Part shown: positions 24,875-32,024 of the stretch, piece after piece
Layout of the letters: each line of letters begins with the position of its first letter
How positions within the stretch are numbered: position 1 is the first letter of the stretch
NCBI GenBank assembly: GCA_005884685.1
Contig: VBAH01000007.1
Span: 62,001-126,000 of the forward strand
DNA length: 64,000 nt
Reading direction: 5' to 3'
Origin: Alphaproteobacteria bacterium
GTDB taxonomy: Bacteria > Pseudomonadota > Alphaproteobacteria > Rhizobiales > Xanthobacteraceae
Notes under the pieces: generated by a model
What the model saw: the letters and a program-made list of their open reading frames with translations, nothing else
The model's database searches: none
Told to the model about the DNA's origin: nothing
Translations under genes and position numbers: made by a program

Positions 24875-26461
24875 TCAGAATTTCAGCGACCGTGCGCTCT
24901 GCACTTGCGGCAGCGCCCGCACCTTGGCAAGCACGTCCGCCGGCAGGTCGCCGTCGATCTCGATCAACGCGACCGCATTGCCGCCGGCCGTCTCGCGCCC
25001 GACGTGGAAGGTCGCGATGTTGATCCCGGCTTCGCCGAGCGTCGAGGAAAAGCGGCCGATGAAGCCCGGCTTGTCGAGGTTGGTGATGTAGATCATCGAG
25101 CGGCCGAACTCCGCGTCCATGCGGATGCCCTTGATGTTGACGATGCGCGGGCGGCCGTCGGCGAACACTGTGCCGGCCACCGAACGCGGACCGCGCTCCG
25201 TTTCGACCGTCACGGTGATCAGGCTCTCGTAGTCGCAATGGCCCTCGCGCGTCGTTTCGGCGACCTCGATGCCGCGCTCCCGCGCGACCAGCGGCGCCGA
25301 GACGACGTTGACGTCCTGCAGCATCGGGCGCAGCAGCCCGGCGACAGCCGCCGAGGTGAGCGCCTTGACCTTCATCTGCGCCACCTGGCCTTCGTAGGAA
25401 ATCTGCACCTCCTTGAGCCCGGTTTCGGTCAGTTGTCCGGCAAACGAGCCGAGCCGTTCGGCGAGCGTGATAAAAGGCTTCAACCTCGGCGCTTCCTCCG
25501 CGGTGATCGAGGGGAAGTTCACCGCGTTCGAGATCGCGCCCTGCAGCAGGTAATCGGACATCTGCTCGGCGACCTGCAGCGCGACGTTCTCCTGCGCCTC
25601 GGTCGTCGCGGCGCCGAGATGCGGCGTGCAGACGACGTTGGGGTGCCCGAACAGCGGGTTTGCGCTCGCCGGCTCCTCGCTGAATACGTCGAAGGCGGCG
25701 CCCGCGACCTGTCCGGAATCGAGCGCCGTGCGCAGCGCGTGTTCGTCGACGAGCCCGCCGCGGGCGCAATTGATGATGCGCACGCCCTTTCTCATTCCGG
25801 CCAAGGCATCCGCGTCGATGATGTTCCTGGTCTTCTCGGTGAGCGGCGTGTGCAGCGTGATGAAGTCCGCGCGCTTGAACAGTTCCTCGAGCTCCACCTT
25901 GTGCACGCCGATGTCGGCGGCACGCTCGGGCGAGAGGAACGGATCGTAGGCGATCACGCGCATGCGCAGGCCGAGTGCGCGGTCGATCACGAGCGAGCCG
26001 ATGTTGCCGGCGCCGATCACGCCGAGCGTCTTGCCGGTGATCTCGACGCCCATGAAGCGGTTCTTCTCCCACTTGCCGGCCTGGGTCGAGGCGTCCGCCT
26101 GCGGGATCTGGCGCGCGAGCGCGAGCATCAACGTGATCGCGTGTTCGGCCGTCGTGATCGAATTGCCGAACGGCGTGTTCATCACGATGATGCCCTTGGC
26201 CGTCGCGGCCGCGATGTCGACATTGTCGACGCCGATGCCGGCGCGGCCGATCACCTTCAGGTTCTTCGCCCGTTCGAGGATCTTCAGCGTGACCTTGGTG
26301 GCCGAGCGGATCGCAAGGCCGTCGAAGCTGCCGATCAGTTCGGCAAGCTTCTCCTTGTCGGGCCCAAGCTTGGGCTGGAAATCGACCTCGACGCCGCGAT
26401 CCTTGAAGATCTGCACGGCGGCGGGCGAGAGAGCGTCGGAAATAAGTACGCGCGGCGCCAT
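24875..26461 (-). CDS. serA: D-3-phosphoglycerate dehydrogenase
   Basis: First enzyme of serine biosynthesis, oxidising 3-phosphoglycerate with NAD. The 528-residue length is the long type: a substrate/NAD domain (GRAGIGVDNVDIAAATAKGI, Rossmann GVIGAGNIGSLVIDRA, catalytic RGGLVDEHAL and His in CTPHLGAATTEA), an intervening ASB domain, and a C-terminal ACT domain (YITNLDKPGFIGRFSSTLGE) for feedback by serine. It is the last gene of the serC operon, 57 nt after the small metalloprotease-like gene. Confidence 0.97.
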   Translation of the reverse strand: MAPRVLISDALSPAAVQIFKDRGVEVDFQPKLGPDKEKLAELIGSFDGLAIRSATKVTLKILERAKNLKVIGRAGIGVDNVDIAAATAKGIIVMNTPFGNSITTAEHAITLMLALARQIPQADASTQAGKWEKNRFMGVEITGKTLGVIGAGNIGSLVIDRALGLRMRVIAYDPFLSPERAADIGVHKVELEELFKRADFITLHTPLTEKTRNIIDADALAGMRKGVRIINCARGGLVDEHALRTALDSGQVAGAAFDVFSEEPASANPLFGHPNVVCTPHLGAATTEAQENVALQVAEQMSDYLLQGAISNAVNFPSITAEEAPRLKPFITLAERLGSFAGQLTETGLKEVQISYEGQVAQMKVKALTSAAVAGLLRPMLQDVNVVSAPLVARERGIEVAETTREGHCDYESLITVTVETERGPRSVAGTVFADGRPRIVNIKGIRMDAEFGRSMIYITNLDKPGFIGRFSSTLGEAGINIATFHVGRETAGGNAVALIEIDGDLPADVLAKVRALPQVQSARSLKF

Positions 26462-26518
26462 GGCCTGCTCCTGCTAATCCTGTTTCGTTTCGTGCGGGCC
26501 GGCACGGCCCGATGATTC

Positions 26519-26989
26519 TCAGCGCACCCAGCGCAGCATGTGCGGGTATGGGTCGAGGCTGGCCGCCTGCCGCGGTTCGACTGCCATGCCGAACCAGTGC
26601 AGCATCGGCACGCCGATGTAGCGGCCGGCGTTGAAGTTCTCGACCATGCTGGGGCCGCCGCCCTTGAAGCCGGCGTGAAACACGATCGCCGGATCGATCC
26701 CGAGCTTGCGCGCTGCCGCGTAAGACCACGCGCTCGCCGCCATCTCCTCGCCGGGATCGGTCGAAACCGGCGCGGTCGCACGCGTCGCCGGATCGGACAC
26801 CGCGATGTGTCCGGCTTCGTGCAGGATGTCGCCCGGATAGATCAGCCGCGCCTCGTCGATCAGCAGCGCCCCGCAATCGATCTGCAGCCCCGGCAGGAAT
26901 GTGGGCTCGGTCAGTGTGGCCGCACGCACATCGATCCCGATGCTGCGCACGAAGGCCGCAAGCTTCTCGGTCAGCGGATCTGAAAACAT
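26519..26989 (-). CDS. Small HExxH-motif hypothetical protein
   Basis: Protein of 156 residues without a signal peptide. The central segment YPGDILHEAGHIAVSD contains a canonical HEAGH zinc-binding motif. A downstream acidic stretch, DPGEEMAASAWSYAAARKLG, could provide the third ligand. This suggests a small zinc metallopeptidase, but no family was recognised. Its ATG lies 3 nt after the serC stop, and serA follows, so it belongs to the serine operon. Its role there is unknown. Confidence 0.75.
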   Translation of the reverse strand: MFSDPLTEKLAAFVRSIGIDVRAATLTEPTFLPGLQIDCGALLIDEARLIYPGDILHEAGHIAVSDPATRATAPVSTDPGEEMAASAWSYAAARKLGIDPAIVFHAGFKGGGPSMVENFNAGRYIGVPMLHWFGMAVEPRQAASLDPYPHMLRWVR

Positions 26990-26992
26990 GGC

Positions 26993-28162
26993 TCACGCCG
27001 CCTTCGGCAGCGCGTCCTTGGCCGCGGCGAACGCCCAGTCGATCCACGGCGTCAACGCCGCGAGATCGGCGCGCTCGACGGTGCAGCCGCACCAGATGCG
27101 CAGGCCCGGCGGGGCGTCGCGATGCGTCGCGATATCGTAGGCCGCGCCCTCCTTTTCGATCAACGCGACCAAATCCTTCACGAAAGCCCATTGCGCATCG
27201 ACCGACAGCGAGGTGATCGCCGGATCGACGATCTTCAGGCACACGGAGGTGTTCGAGCGGGTCGCCGGGTCGTCGGCAAGGTTGGCGATCCACGGGGTTT
27301 TCTCGACCCAGTCGTGGATCACCTTCGCGTTCGCATCCGCGCGCGCGCGCAGGCCCTTGAGTCCGCCGGCCTGTTTCGCCCAGCCGAGCGTGTCGAGATA
27401 ATCCTCGACGGCGAGCATCGAGGGCGTGTTGATGGTCTCGCCTTCGAAGATGCCGCGATTGACCTTGCCGCCCTTGGTCATGCGGAAAATCTTCGGCAAC
27501 GGCCAGGGCGGCGTGTAGCTCTCGAGCCGGGCGACCGCGCGCGGCGAGAGAATCAGCATGCCGTGCGCGGCTTCGCCGCCGAGCGCCTTCTGCCACGAGA
27601 AGGTGACGACATCGAGCTTTTGCCAATCGAGCGGTTGGGCGAATGCCGCAGACGTCGCATCGCAGATCGTGACGCCTTCACGATCCGCCGCGATCCAGTC
27701 GGCATTCGGCAGCCGCACGCCCGAGGTCGTGCCGTTCCAGGTGAACACGATGTCGGATTTCGGATCGACCCCGGAGAGATCCGGCAGCTTGCCGTAGGGC
27801 GCCTTGATCGTCGTCACGTCCTTGAGCTTGAGTTGCTTGGCGACGTCCGTCACCCAGCCTTCGCCGAAGGATTCCCACGCGATCATGGTGACGGGGCGCG
27901 GCCCGAGCATCGACCAGATCGCCATCTCGACCGCGCCGGTGTCGGAGGCCGGCACGATGCCGATCAGAAAGTCCGCGGGTACTTCGAGGACCGCACGCGT
28001 CTCCTCGATGGCGCGCTTGAGCTTCGCTTTCCCGCCTTTGGCGCGGTGCGAGCGGCCGAGAAATGCGTCCGTGAGGGCTTGCAGGGTCCAGCCGGGGCGC
28101 TTGGCACAGGGGCCGGACGAAAAATGCGGCACTTGCGGCCGCACAGCGGGCATCGCGCTCAT
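26993..28162 (-). CDS. serC: Phosphoserine aminotransferase
   Basis: PLP enzyme of 389 residues, of the alphaproteobacterial branch, that converts 3-phosphohydroxypyruvate and glutamate to phosphoserine and 2-oxoglutarate. Visible are the N-terminal [13 protein letters not shown], the substrate loop [14 protein letters not shown] and the PLP-binding lysine in [19 protein letters not shown]-terminal [11 protein letters not shown] segment carries the conserved arginine. It heads the operon serC - HExxH gene - serA and is probably preceded by a serC-type leader RNA. Confidence 0.96.
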   Translation of the reverse strand: MSAMPAVRPQVPHFSSGPCAKRPGWTLQALTDAFLGRSHRAKGGKAKLKRAIEETRAVLEVPADFLIGIVPASDTGAVEMAIWSMLGPRPVTMIAWESFGEGWVTDVAKQLKLKDVTTIKAPYGKLPDLSGVDPKSDIVFTWNGTTSGVRLPNADWIAADREGVTICDATSAAFAQPLDWQKLDVVTFSWQKALGGEAAHGMLILSPRAVARLESYTPPWPLPKIFRMTKGGKVNRGIFEGETINTPSMLAVEDYLDTLGWAKQAGGLKGLRARADANAKVIHDWVEKTPWIANLADDPATRSNTSVCLKIVDPAITSLSVDAQWAFVKDLVALIEKEGAAYDIATHRDAPPGLRIWCGCTVERADLAALTPWIDWAFAAAKDALPKAA

Positions 28163-28255
28163 GATCTACCCTTCCAGATAGAAGCCTCTCGTTGGGGAGA
28201 GGTGTCCCGCCGCCGGACATAGGGAAACGCGGTTGCTCCGTCAAGAAAGAGTTTG
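28163..28255 (-). ncRNA. Probable serC leader RNA motif
   Basis: The leader upstream of serC can form a compact hairpin CCTCTC-CCCAAC-GAGAGG about 20 nt before the start codon. This is preceded by a GC-rich stem with a CGGCGGCGGG core and the conserved-looking GTTTCCCTATG. A serC RNA motif with hairpins just upstream of serC is known from alphaproteobacterial serC-serA operons (established in comparative RNA work). The assignment rests on position and the clear hairpin, not on a covariance-model search. Confidence 0.5.
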
Positions 28256-28269
28256 TGATGGACCCGAAC

Positions 28270-28300
28270 ATGCGAACGGCGCGGGCTTGCACCCGCGCCG
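28270..28300 (-). terminator. Terminator-like hairpin after the outer-membrane protein gene
   Basis: CGGCGCGGG and CCCGCGCCG form a 9-bp stem with a 6-nt loop about 22 nt after the stop codon, followed by a short T-containing stretch on the reverse strand. The weak U tract makes it only a probable intrinsic terminator. Confidence 0.55.
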
Positions 28301-28321
28301 CCGTATTCGCGTTGTCGCCGG

Positions 28322-29122
28322 CTAGAATTTCAGCGCGGCGCCGAGGCGCACATTGTGAATATGCGCGTTCAAGCCCTGGACGTCGGGGAATTGCACGTAT
28401 TCGTATTCTGCGCGCACGAACAGATTCGCCAGCAGGCAGAAGTCGACACCAAGGCCCGCCGCCCAGCCGTAGCCGAACTGGTTGACGAGGCTCTGAGTGA
28501 CCGCGACCGGCGGCGGCACGACCGTGCCGGGCGGCGTGGCGGCGGTCGCGCTCGCGGTGACGCCGACGGTGCGGTCGATGTCCATCCGCCCGATGGCCAG
28601 GCCGAAGGTCGCATAGGGCATGAACATGCCCGCCGCCCAGCCGCCACGCATGCGCAGCGTTCCGTAATCGATGATGCGCGCCGTCTCGGCGCCCGCAAAC
28701 GAGTAGGCGAGCGCGGGATTTCCCGGAACGTAATTTCCCGTGACCCCGTTGGCTGCGGTGAGCGCCTTGCCGATCCAGTTGTAGGTGCCTTCGACGCCGA
28801 TCACGGCGCCGTCCCACTGCGTGTTGTAGCCGATGAAGCCGCCGAAATGCGGGCTGGTCGAATCCTGGCTGCCGAGCGGCGTAACGGTCGCGTTCGAGAT
28901 CGCGGCGAGGCCGGCCAGGGTCCTGATGTCACCGGTGTTGTTGACGAAATCGATGCCCGGCACGCTGTAGCCGACATGGGCGCCGAGATAAAATCCGTCC
29001 CAGCGCGGGCCGACGGGCGCGGCAACGACGCTCGATCCGCGCAGGAATGACTCGCCCATATCGGCCGCGTGCGCCTGCACCGCCCCGAGAAGCGCAACAC
29101 CGCAAAGCAACGAACGCCGCAT
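28322..29122 (-). CDS. Outer-membrane beta-barrel protein (Omp25-like)
   Basis: Protein of 266 residues with a signal peptide (SLLCGVALLGAVQAHAAD). A barrel begins RWDGFYLGAHVGYSVPG and continues through glycine/aromatic-alternating strands (HFGGFIGYNTQWDGAVIGVE, LRMRGGWAAGMFMPYATFGL). It ends LGAALKF with the terminal Phe required for outer-membrane insertion. Such eight-stranded proteins are abundant structural components of rhizobial outer membranes. The C-terminal Phe and start position support a complete gene. The upstream leader is about 100 bp. Confidence 0.9.
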   Translation of the reverse strand: MRRSLLCGVALLGAVQAHAADMGESFLRGSSVVAAPVGPRWDGFYLGAHVGYSVPGIDFVNNTGDIRTLAGLAAISNATVTPLGSQDSTSPHFGGFIGYNTQWDGAVIGVEGTYNWIGKALTAANGVTGNYVPGNPALAYSFAGAETARIIDYGTLRMRGGWAAGMFMPYATFGLAIGRMDIDRTVGVTASATAATPPGTVVPPPVAVTQSLVNQFGYGWAAGLGVDFCLLANLFVRAEYEYVQFPDVQGLNAHIHNVRLGAALKF

Positions 29123-29217
29123 GACCTCAACCTTTCCTCACTGAACATCCAAACGCTGCGCCGATCATGAGCGATTAACCTTAATGGACGGTTAGCCTCA
29201 CCCTGAGGAGCAAAGGT

Positions 29218-29251
29218 CAAACGAAAGCGGCGCGGGGGATGCCCGCGCCGC
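29218..29251 (-). terminator. Intrinsic terminator of the second outer-membrane protein gene
   Basis: A 10-bp perfect stem (GCGGCGCGGG at 29227-29236 with CCCGCGCCGC at 29242-29251) is followed on the reverse strand by TTTCGTTT. It lies 24 nt after the stop codon of the downstream-reading barrel gene. Confidence 0.75.
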
Positions 29252-29274
29252 CGTTCGTCCGTCCGGGACAGTTA

Positions 29275-30156
29275 TCAGCCTTTGCGCACCAGCGGCGGCG
29301 GCGCGTAGATCGGTTGCTGCACCACGTCCGGCGTGAGCATCCAGCGCATGCCGAACTTCAGGTCATGCGAGTCCATGTTCTGCAGGGTGTAGAAGGCGCG
29401 CGGCCCGCCGCCGGTCGAGCACCCGCTGTTGGCGCAGTCGATGATGGAGGTGTTGACGCTGCCGAAGTTCAGATAGCGGTAGGCCAGCTCCATCTTGAAG
29501 TTGTTTGTCACGTTATAGGCGATGCCGGCGTGGACCGCCCAGGCGAACTTCCATTCGGCGAAGTCGTTGTTGGCCGCATGGCCGAAGCCGGTGGTGCCGT
29601 CGGAGATGAAGCCGACATCGGTGAAGCCGCTGAACGCGTGCCGCGCATAGCCGGCGCCGACGCCGACGAACGGCGTGAGGCACATCCAGGTGCCGAGATC
29701 GATGTAGGCGTTCGCCATCAGCACGGCGGCCGAGTGGTTGGCGTCATAGACGTCGAAGCAGCGGCCGCCCGGGCAGAACTCGGTGTAGCTGCCGATCACC
29801 TTGAGTTTGGCCTTGGTGCGGTATTCGGCGGTCGCGTCGAAGCGCAGCCACGAATTCCACTGGAAGCCGATGCCGCCGCCGACGAACGCCGCGTCGCCGA
29901 TGTCGCGCTGATCGATGCGCCAGCTCGCCGGCCACACGAACGCCGAGTTGGTCTGGTGGTGGTCGAAGTCCTTGAAGGCCTGTGCGCCGACGCCGATGTC
30001 GCCGCGCAGGTACCAGCCGCCGGAAAATTCCTCGACCTGCACCGGCGCGATTACGCGCGGCGCCTGCATGATCGGACCGAGGTCGGCCGCATGGGCCGAC
30101 GTGAAGGCCGCCGCGATCGCCGCGCCGGCAACTAAAGCGACTTTGAGACTGCGCAT
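29275..30156 (-). CDS. Outer-membrane beta-barrel protein (porin family)
   Basis: Protein of 293 residues. The signal peptide (VALVAGAAIAAAFTSAHAAD) is followed by a proline-rich start and a barrel with typical strand pairs (FSGGWYLRGDIGVGAQAFKD, FVGVGAGYARHAFSGFTDVG, LAYRYLNFGSVNTSIIDCAN). Four cysteines in two extracellular-loop-like stretches (CPGGRCFDV and DCANSGCSTG) may form disulfides. The last barrel strand HDLKFGMRWML is followed by a Pro-rich tail, so the C-terminal Phe rule is not obeyed. The ATG chosen has AGAGGA 7 nt upstream. A CtrA-like box lies in the promoter region. Confidence 0.88.
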   Translation of the reverse strand: MRSLKVALVAGAAIAAAFTSAHAADLGPIMQAPRVIAPVQVEEFSGGWYLRGDIGVGAQAFKDFDHHQTNSAFVWPASWRIDQRDIGDAAFVGGGIGFQWNSWLRFDATAEYRTKAKLKVIGSYTEFCPGGRCFDVYDANHSAAVLMANAYIDLGTWMCLTPFVGVGAGYARHAFSGFTDVGFISDGTTGFGHAANNDFAEWKFAWAVHAGIAYNVTNNFKMELAYRYLNFGSVNTSIIDCANSGCSTGGGPRAFYTLQNMDSHDLKFGMRWMLTPDVVQQPIYAPPPLVRKG

Positions 30157-30237
30157 GACTCCATCCTCTACAAGCCAGGTGGGCCGACGGATGCGGCCAC
30201 ACGGACGAACGATGCGGGGGATTAAGCCAGCCAAACT

Positions 30238-30253
30238 TTAAGCGCCGCTTAAC
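30238..30253. promoter_or_regulatory. CtrA-like box upstream of the porin-family gene
   Basis: TTAAGCGCCGCTTAAC matches TTAA-N7-TTAAC, the binding consensus of the cell-cycle regulator CtrA in alphaproteobacteria. It is about 82 nt upstream of the porin-family start. Further TTAA units (AACGTTAA, ACTTAACC) follow within 20 bp. Short motif, so chance is possible. Confidence 0.4.
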
Positions 30254-30497
30254 GTTAAAACTTAACCCTGATTTTTCGTTGACGGATTTTGCGCGCGAAT
30301 GCGCGAGAGCGCGCGCACTGTTGCGCGATTGTCGCGATGAGCGCGTCAAAGGTTAATGCGGCGCGCGCGGCGTTAAGGGTTCCTTCAGGCGCCGTTAAGT
30401 GCGCGTTTAGAGTTGCGGCGGGAGTGCGGCATTGCGCCAGGTATTTTGGATGTGCACGCGATTCGCCGGCGCGCTCACTTTTTTCGGATTCAGACAT

Positions 30498-30556
30498 CGT
30501 AGGGCGCAGTCAGCATGCCCTCGCGAAGGCTCCGCTTTGCGTCGCTTATTGCGCCC
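30498..30556. repeat. Short palindromic repeat, family E
   Basis: CGTAGGGCGCAGTCAGCATG pairs with the far end TATTGCGCCCTACA. The GTAGGGCGC / GCGCCCTAC ends are typical of short intergenic palindromes in this group. It marks the left boundary of the hairpin-rich element. Confidence 0.6.
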
Positions 30557-30599
30557 TACATTCCGGATTCGATTGTCAAACAGCCAAGCGCCATCGCCC

Positions 30600-31243
30600 G
30601 GTTTTGGCAGGGCGCCGGATGCCCTGTGTCGATTTCCGTCCCCAAAAAATGAGGGGAGCAGAGCGCCGACAGGCGCTGGTGCGGAAGCGCCGCACCCGGT
30701 GGCCGCCTCGCGGTTGGGCCGATCTCCGGATCGCCGGAGATCACCGGCCAGTGACGTAGGCCGGCGCGCCTCTCGGCGCCCTGCTGCGGCGTCTTCCTTA
30801 CGGCGTCGGGCCGCGCTTTCAGCGGCGCTTTTCGCGCCGCCGTCAGCCAGCTCCTGGCAGGAAGCCATAGTACCTCCGGGCGGAGCCCCGACGCCGCCCG
30901 AGTGCGTGCTGTGCGTCAGCACACCCGCGGGCGCCGCACCAGCACGAGGCCCGGAATTGCCGGGCGCCGGCTGCCGGAGTTGAGGGCCGCATCTCCAGCC
31001 CCCACTTTCCGGCCTGCTCCGCCACCACGACGCCTCATGATGGCGCCCCTCGGCGAGCAGGGTGCGCGAAGGATACGGGTGGGTCGGGAGTGCGTGCGTA
31101 ACTTTTTTTCCGGGCGAGCCTGTCGCAGGGCGCCAGAGGCGCTTGCGCCGTGCCCGCCGCCTATCCTTCCGTGCGGAATGTGTTCGGTGGGCGCGCTTGT
31201 CCCGGCTTCGCCGCGACAAGTTTTGCCCACGCTACAGAGAACG
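30600..31243. other. Hairpin-rich non-coding element
   Basis: No convincing gene lies here; reading frames open by high GC give low-complexity Arg/Ala/Gly proteins without a ribosome binding site. Instead, several perfect stem-loops follow one another. They are GGTGCGG-N5-CCGCACC (30678-30696), GATCTCCGG-ATCG-CCGGAGATC (30721-30742), TGTGC-GTCA-GCACA (30910-30923) and GCCCGG-AATTG-CCGGGC (30949-30965). The section from about 30850 onward resembles a long intergenic sequence I remember seeing repeatedly in Bradyrhizobium-like genomes (unverified). It could be a dispersed repeat or a structured RNA. Confidence 0.5.
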
Positions 31244-31549
31244 TCACGCGCGCTTGCGTCGCCTTTTGTCAGGCCCCGCCCGCTGCCCGCTCTCGTGAAT
31301 CCCGTTCCAGATTTGCTTCAGCGTTTCCAGCCTCTCCGCCGCCGCGTGCGCGACGGCGGCGACCGGCTCGCCGGCGGCGTCGTCATCGGCGATGAGGCCC
31401 ATGCCGATGAAGTGGAGCGCCTGCACATAGTGCATCGCGTCGCGCAGCGGCGCCTCGATATCGAGGAGCAGCGATCTCATCTCGGCGAGCCGCTGCGCTG
31501 CGCGCTTTGGCGCGCGCGAGCGCCGACGCCCGCCTTTTGCGCGCGGCAT
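31244..31549 (-). CDS. Small hypothetical protein paired with an XRE regulator
   Basis: Protein of 101 residues with a strongly basic N-terminus (PRAKGGRRRSRAPKRAAQRL), a helical core (LLLDIEAPLRDAMHYVQALH and IADDDAAGEPVAAVAHAAAE) and a basic C-terminus. The second in-frame ATG is preferred because GGAG lies 9 nt upstream; the first ATG abuts that GGAG. It is divergent from an HTH regulator, and both promoters share three repeated sites, which suggests joint control. No family is recognised. Confidence 0.65.
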   Translation of the reverse strand: MPRAKGGRRRSRAPKRAAQRLAEMRSLLLDIEAPLRDAMHYVQALHFIGMGLIADDDAAGEPVAAVAHAAAERLETLKQIWNGIHESGQRAGPDKRRRKRA

Positions 31550-31589
31550 GGCATCCATCTCCGTCGATGTGCTACTCAAGATTCGGATG

Positions 31590-31635
31590 TGACAGATGCA
31601 CTTATGACATATGCACATTAAAGTGACAAGTGCAC
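31590..31635. promoter_or_regulatory. Three direct repeats in a divergent promoter (putative operators)
   Basis: TGACAGATGCAC (31590), TGACATATGCAC (31605) and TGACAAGTGCAC (31624) share TGACA-N2-TGCAC. They cover the leader and possible start codons of the XRE gene and lie 40-85 nt upstream of the opposite gene. The likely ligand is the XRE protein itself, acting as autorepressor. Confidence 0.6.
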
Positions 31636-31847
31636 ACGTGCGCGCGGCGCGCGGTTTGTTGAAATGGACGGTGCGCGATCTCGCCGAGCACTCCGGCGTT
31701 CACCGTAACACCATCACCAAGATCGAGGCGGATCAGGCCAAGCACGAGCCGACCATCGCGGCGGTCGTGCGCGCGCTCGAGGCGGCGGGGGTCGAGTTCA
31801 TCAATGGCGATGGGCCGGGGGTGCGGTTCAGGAAGAAGAAGAGGTAG
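31611..31847 (+). CDS. XRE-family HTH transcriptional regulator
   Basis: Protein of 78 residues that is essentially one helix-turn-helix domain: TSAHVRAARGLLKWTVRDLA, then EHSGVHRNTITKIEADQAKH and a VVRALEAAGVEFINGDG tail. It binds DNA as a dimer. The ATG used lies inside the second operator repeat. A GTG four codons later (31623) would match the usual short N-terminus before TSAHVRAAR. Neither has a ribosome binding site, so translation may be leaderless. It is divergent from the small basic protein gene. Confidence 0.85.
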   Translation: MHIKVTSAHVRAARGLLKWTVRDLAEHSGVHRNTITKIEADQAKHEPTIAAVVRALEAAGVEFINGDGPGVRFRKKKR

Positions 31848-31848
31848 A

Positions 31849-31914
31849 CCCTCTCCCGGCTCGCAGCTTTGCTGCTCGCCACCCTCTCCCTTTCAGGGAG
31901 AGGGAAAGCGGAGC
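31849..31914. repeat. Short palindromic repeat, CCCTCTCCC type (family C-like)
   Basis: CCCTCTCCCGGCTCGCAGC, a GCTGCTCGCC inner arm and a terminal CCCTTTCAGGGAGAGGG form nested stems directly after the XRE gene. It may serve as its terminator. Confidence 0.6.
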
Positions 31915-31929
31915 GCGTGGCTCGCTTTT

Positions 31930-32022
31930 GTCATGCCCGGCCTTGTGCCGGGCATCCACGTCTTTCTTGCTGAACGCAACGAAAGCAAGGCGTGGATGGC
32001 CGAGACAAGCCCGGCCATGACG
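31930..32022. repeat. Palindromic intergenic repeat, family G
   Basis: TCATGCCCGGCCTTGTGCCG at one end pairs with GACAAGCCCGGCCATGA at the other. Inner arms are CATCCACGTCTT and AAGGCGTGGATG. It ends 2 nt from the stop of the rhodanese gene, so it can act as terminator for both sides. Confidence 0.78.
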
Positions 32023-32024
32023 AA

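Noticed and set aside
24128-26515. Forward-strand open frame of 795 codons
   Set aside because: Antisense to serA and part of the MuiA-family gene; composition is Arg/Asp/Gly-rich shadow type.
24831-27626. Reverse-strand open frame of 931 codons across serC to serA
   Set aside because: It is the shifted frame of serC, the HEAGH gene and serA, which have strong motifs in another frame.
30407-31219. Reverse-strand open frame of 270 codons in the gene-poor stretch
   Set aside because: No ribosome binding site, low-complexity Arg/Ala/Gly composition and overlap with perfect hairpins; more likely part of a repeat element than a gene.
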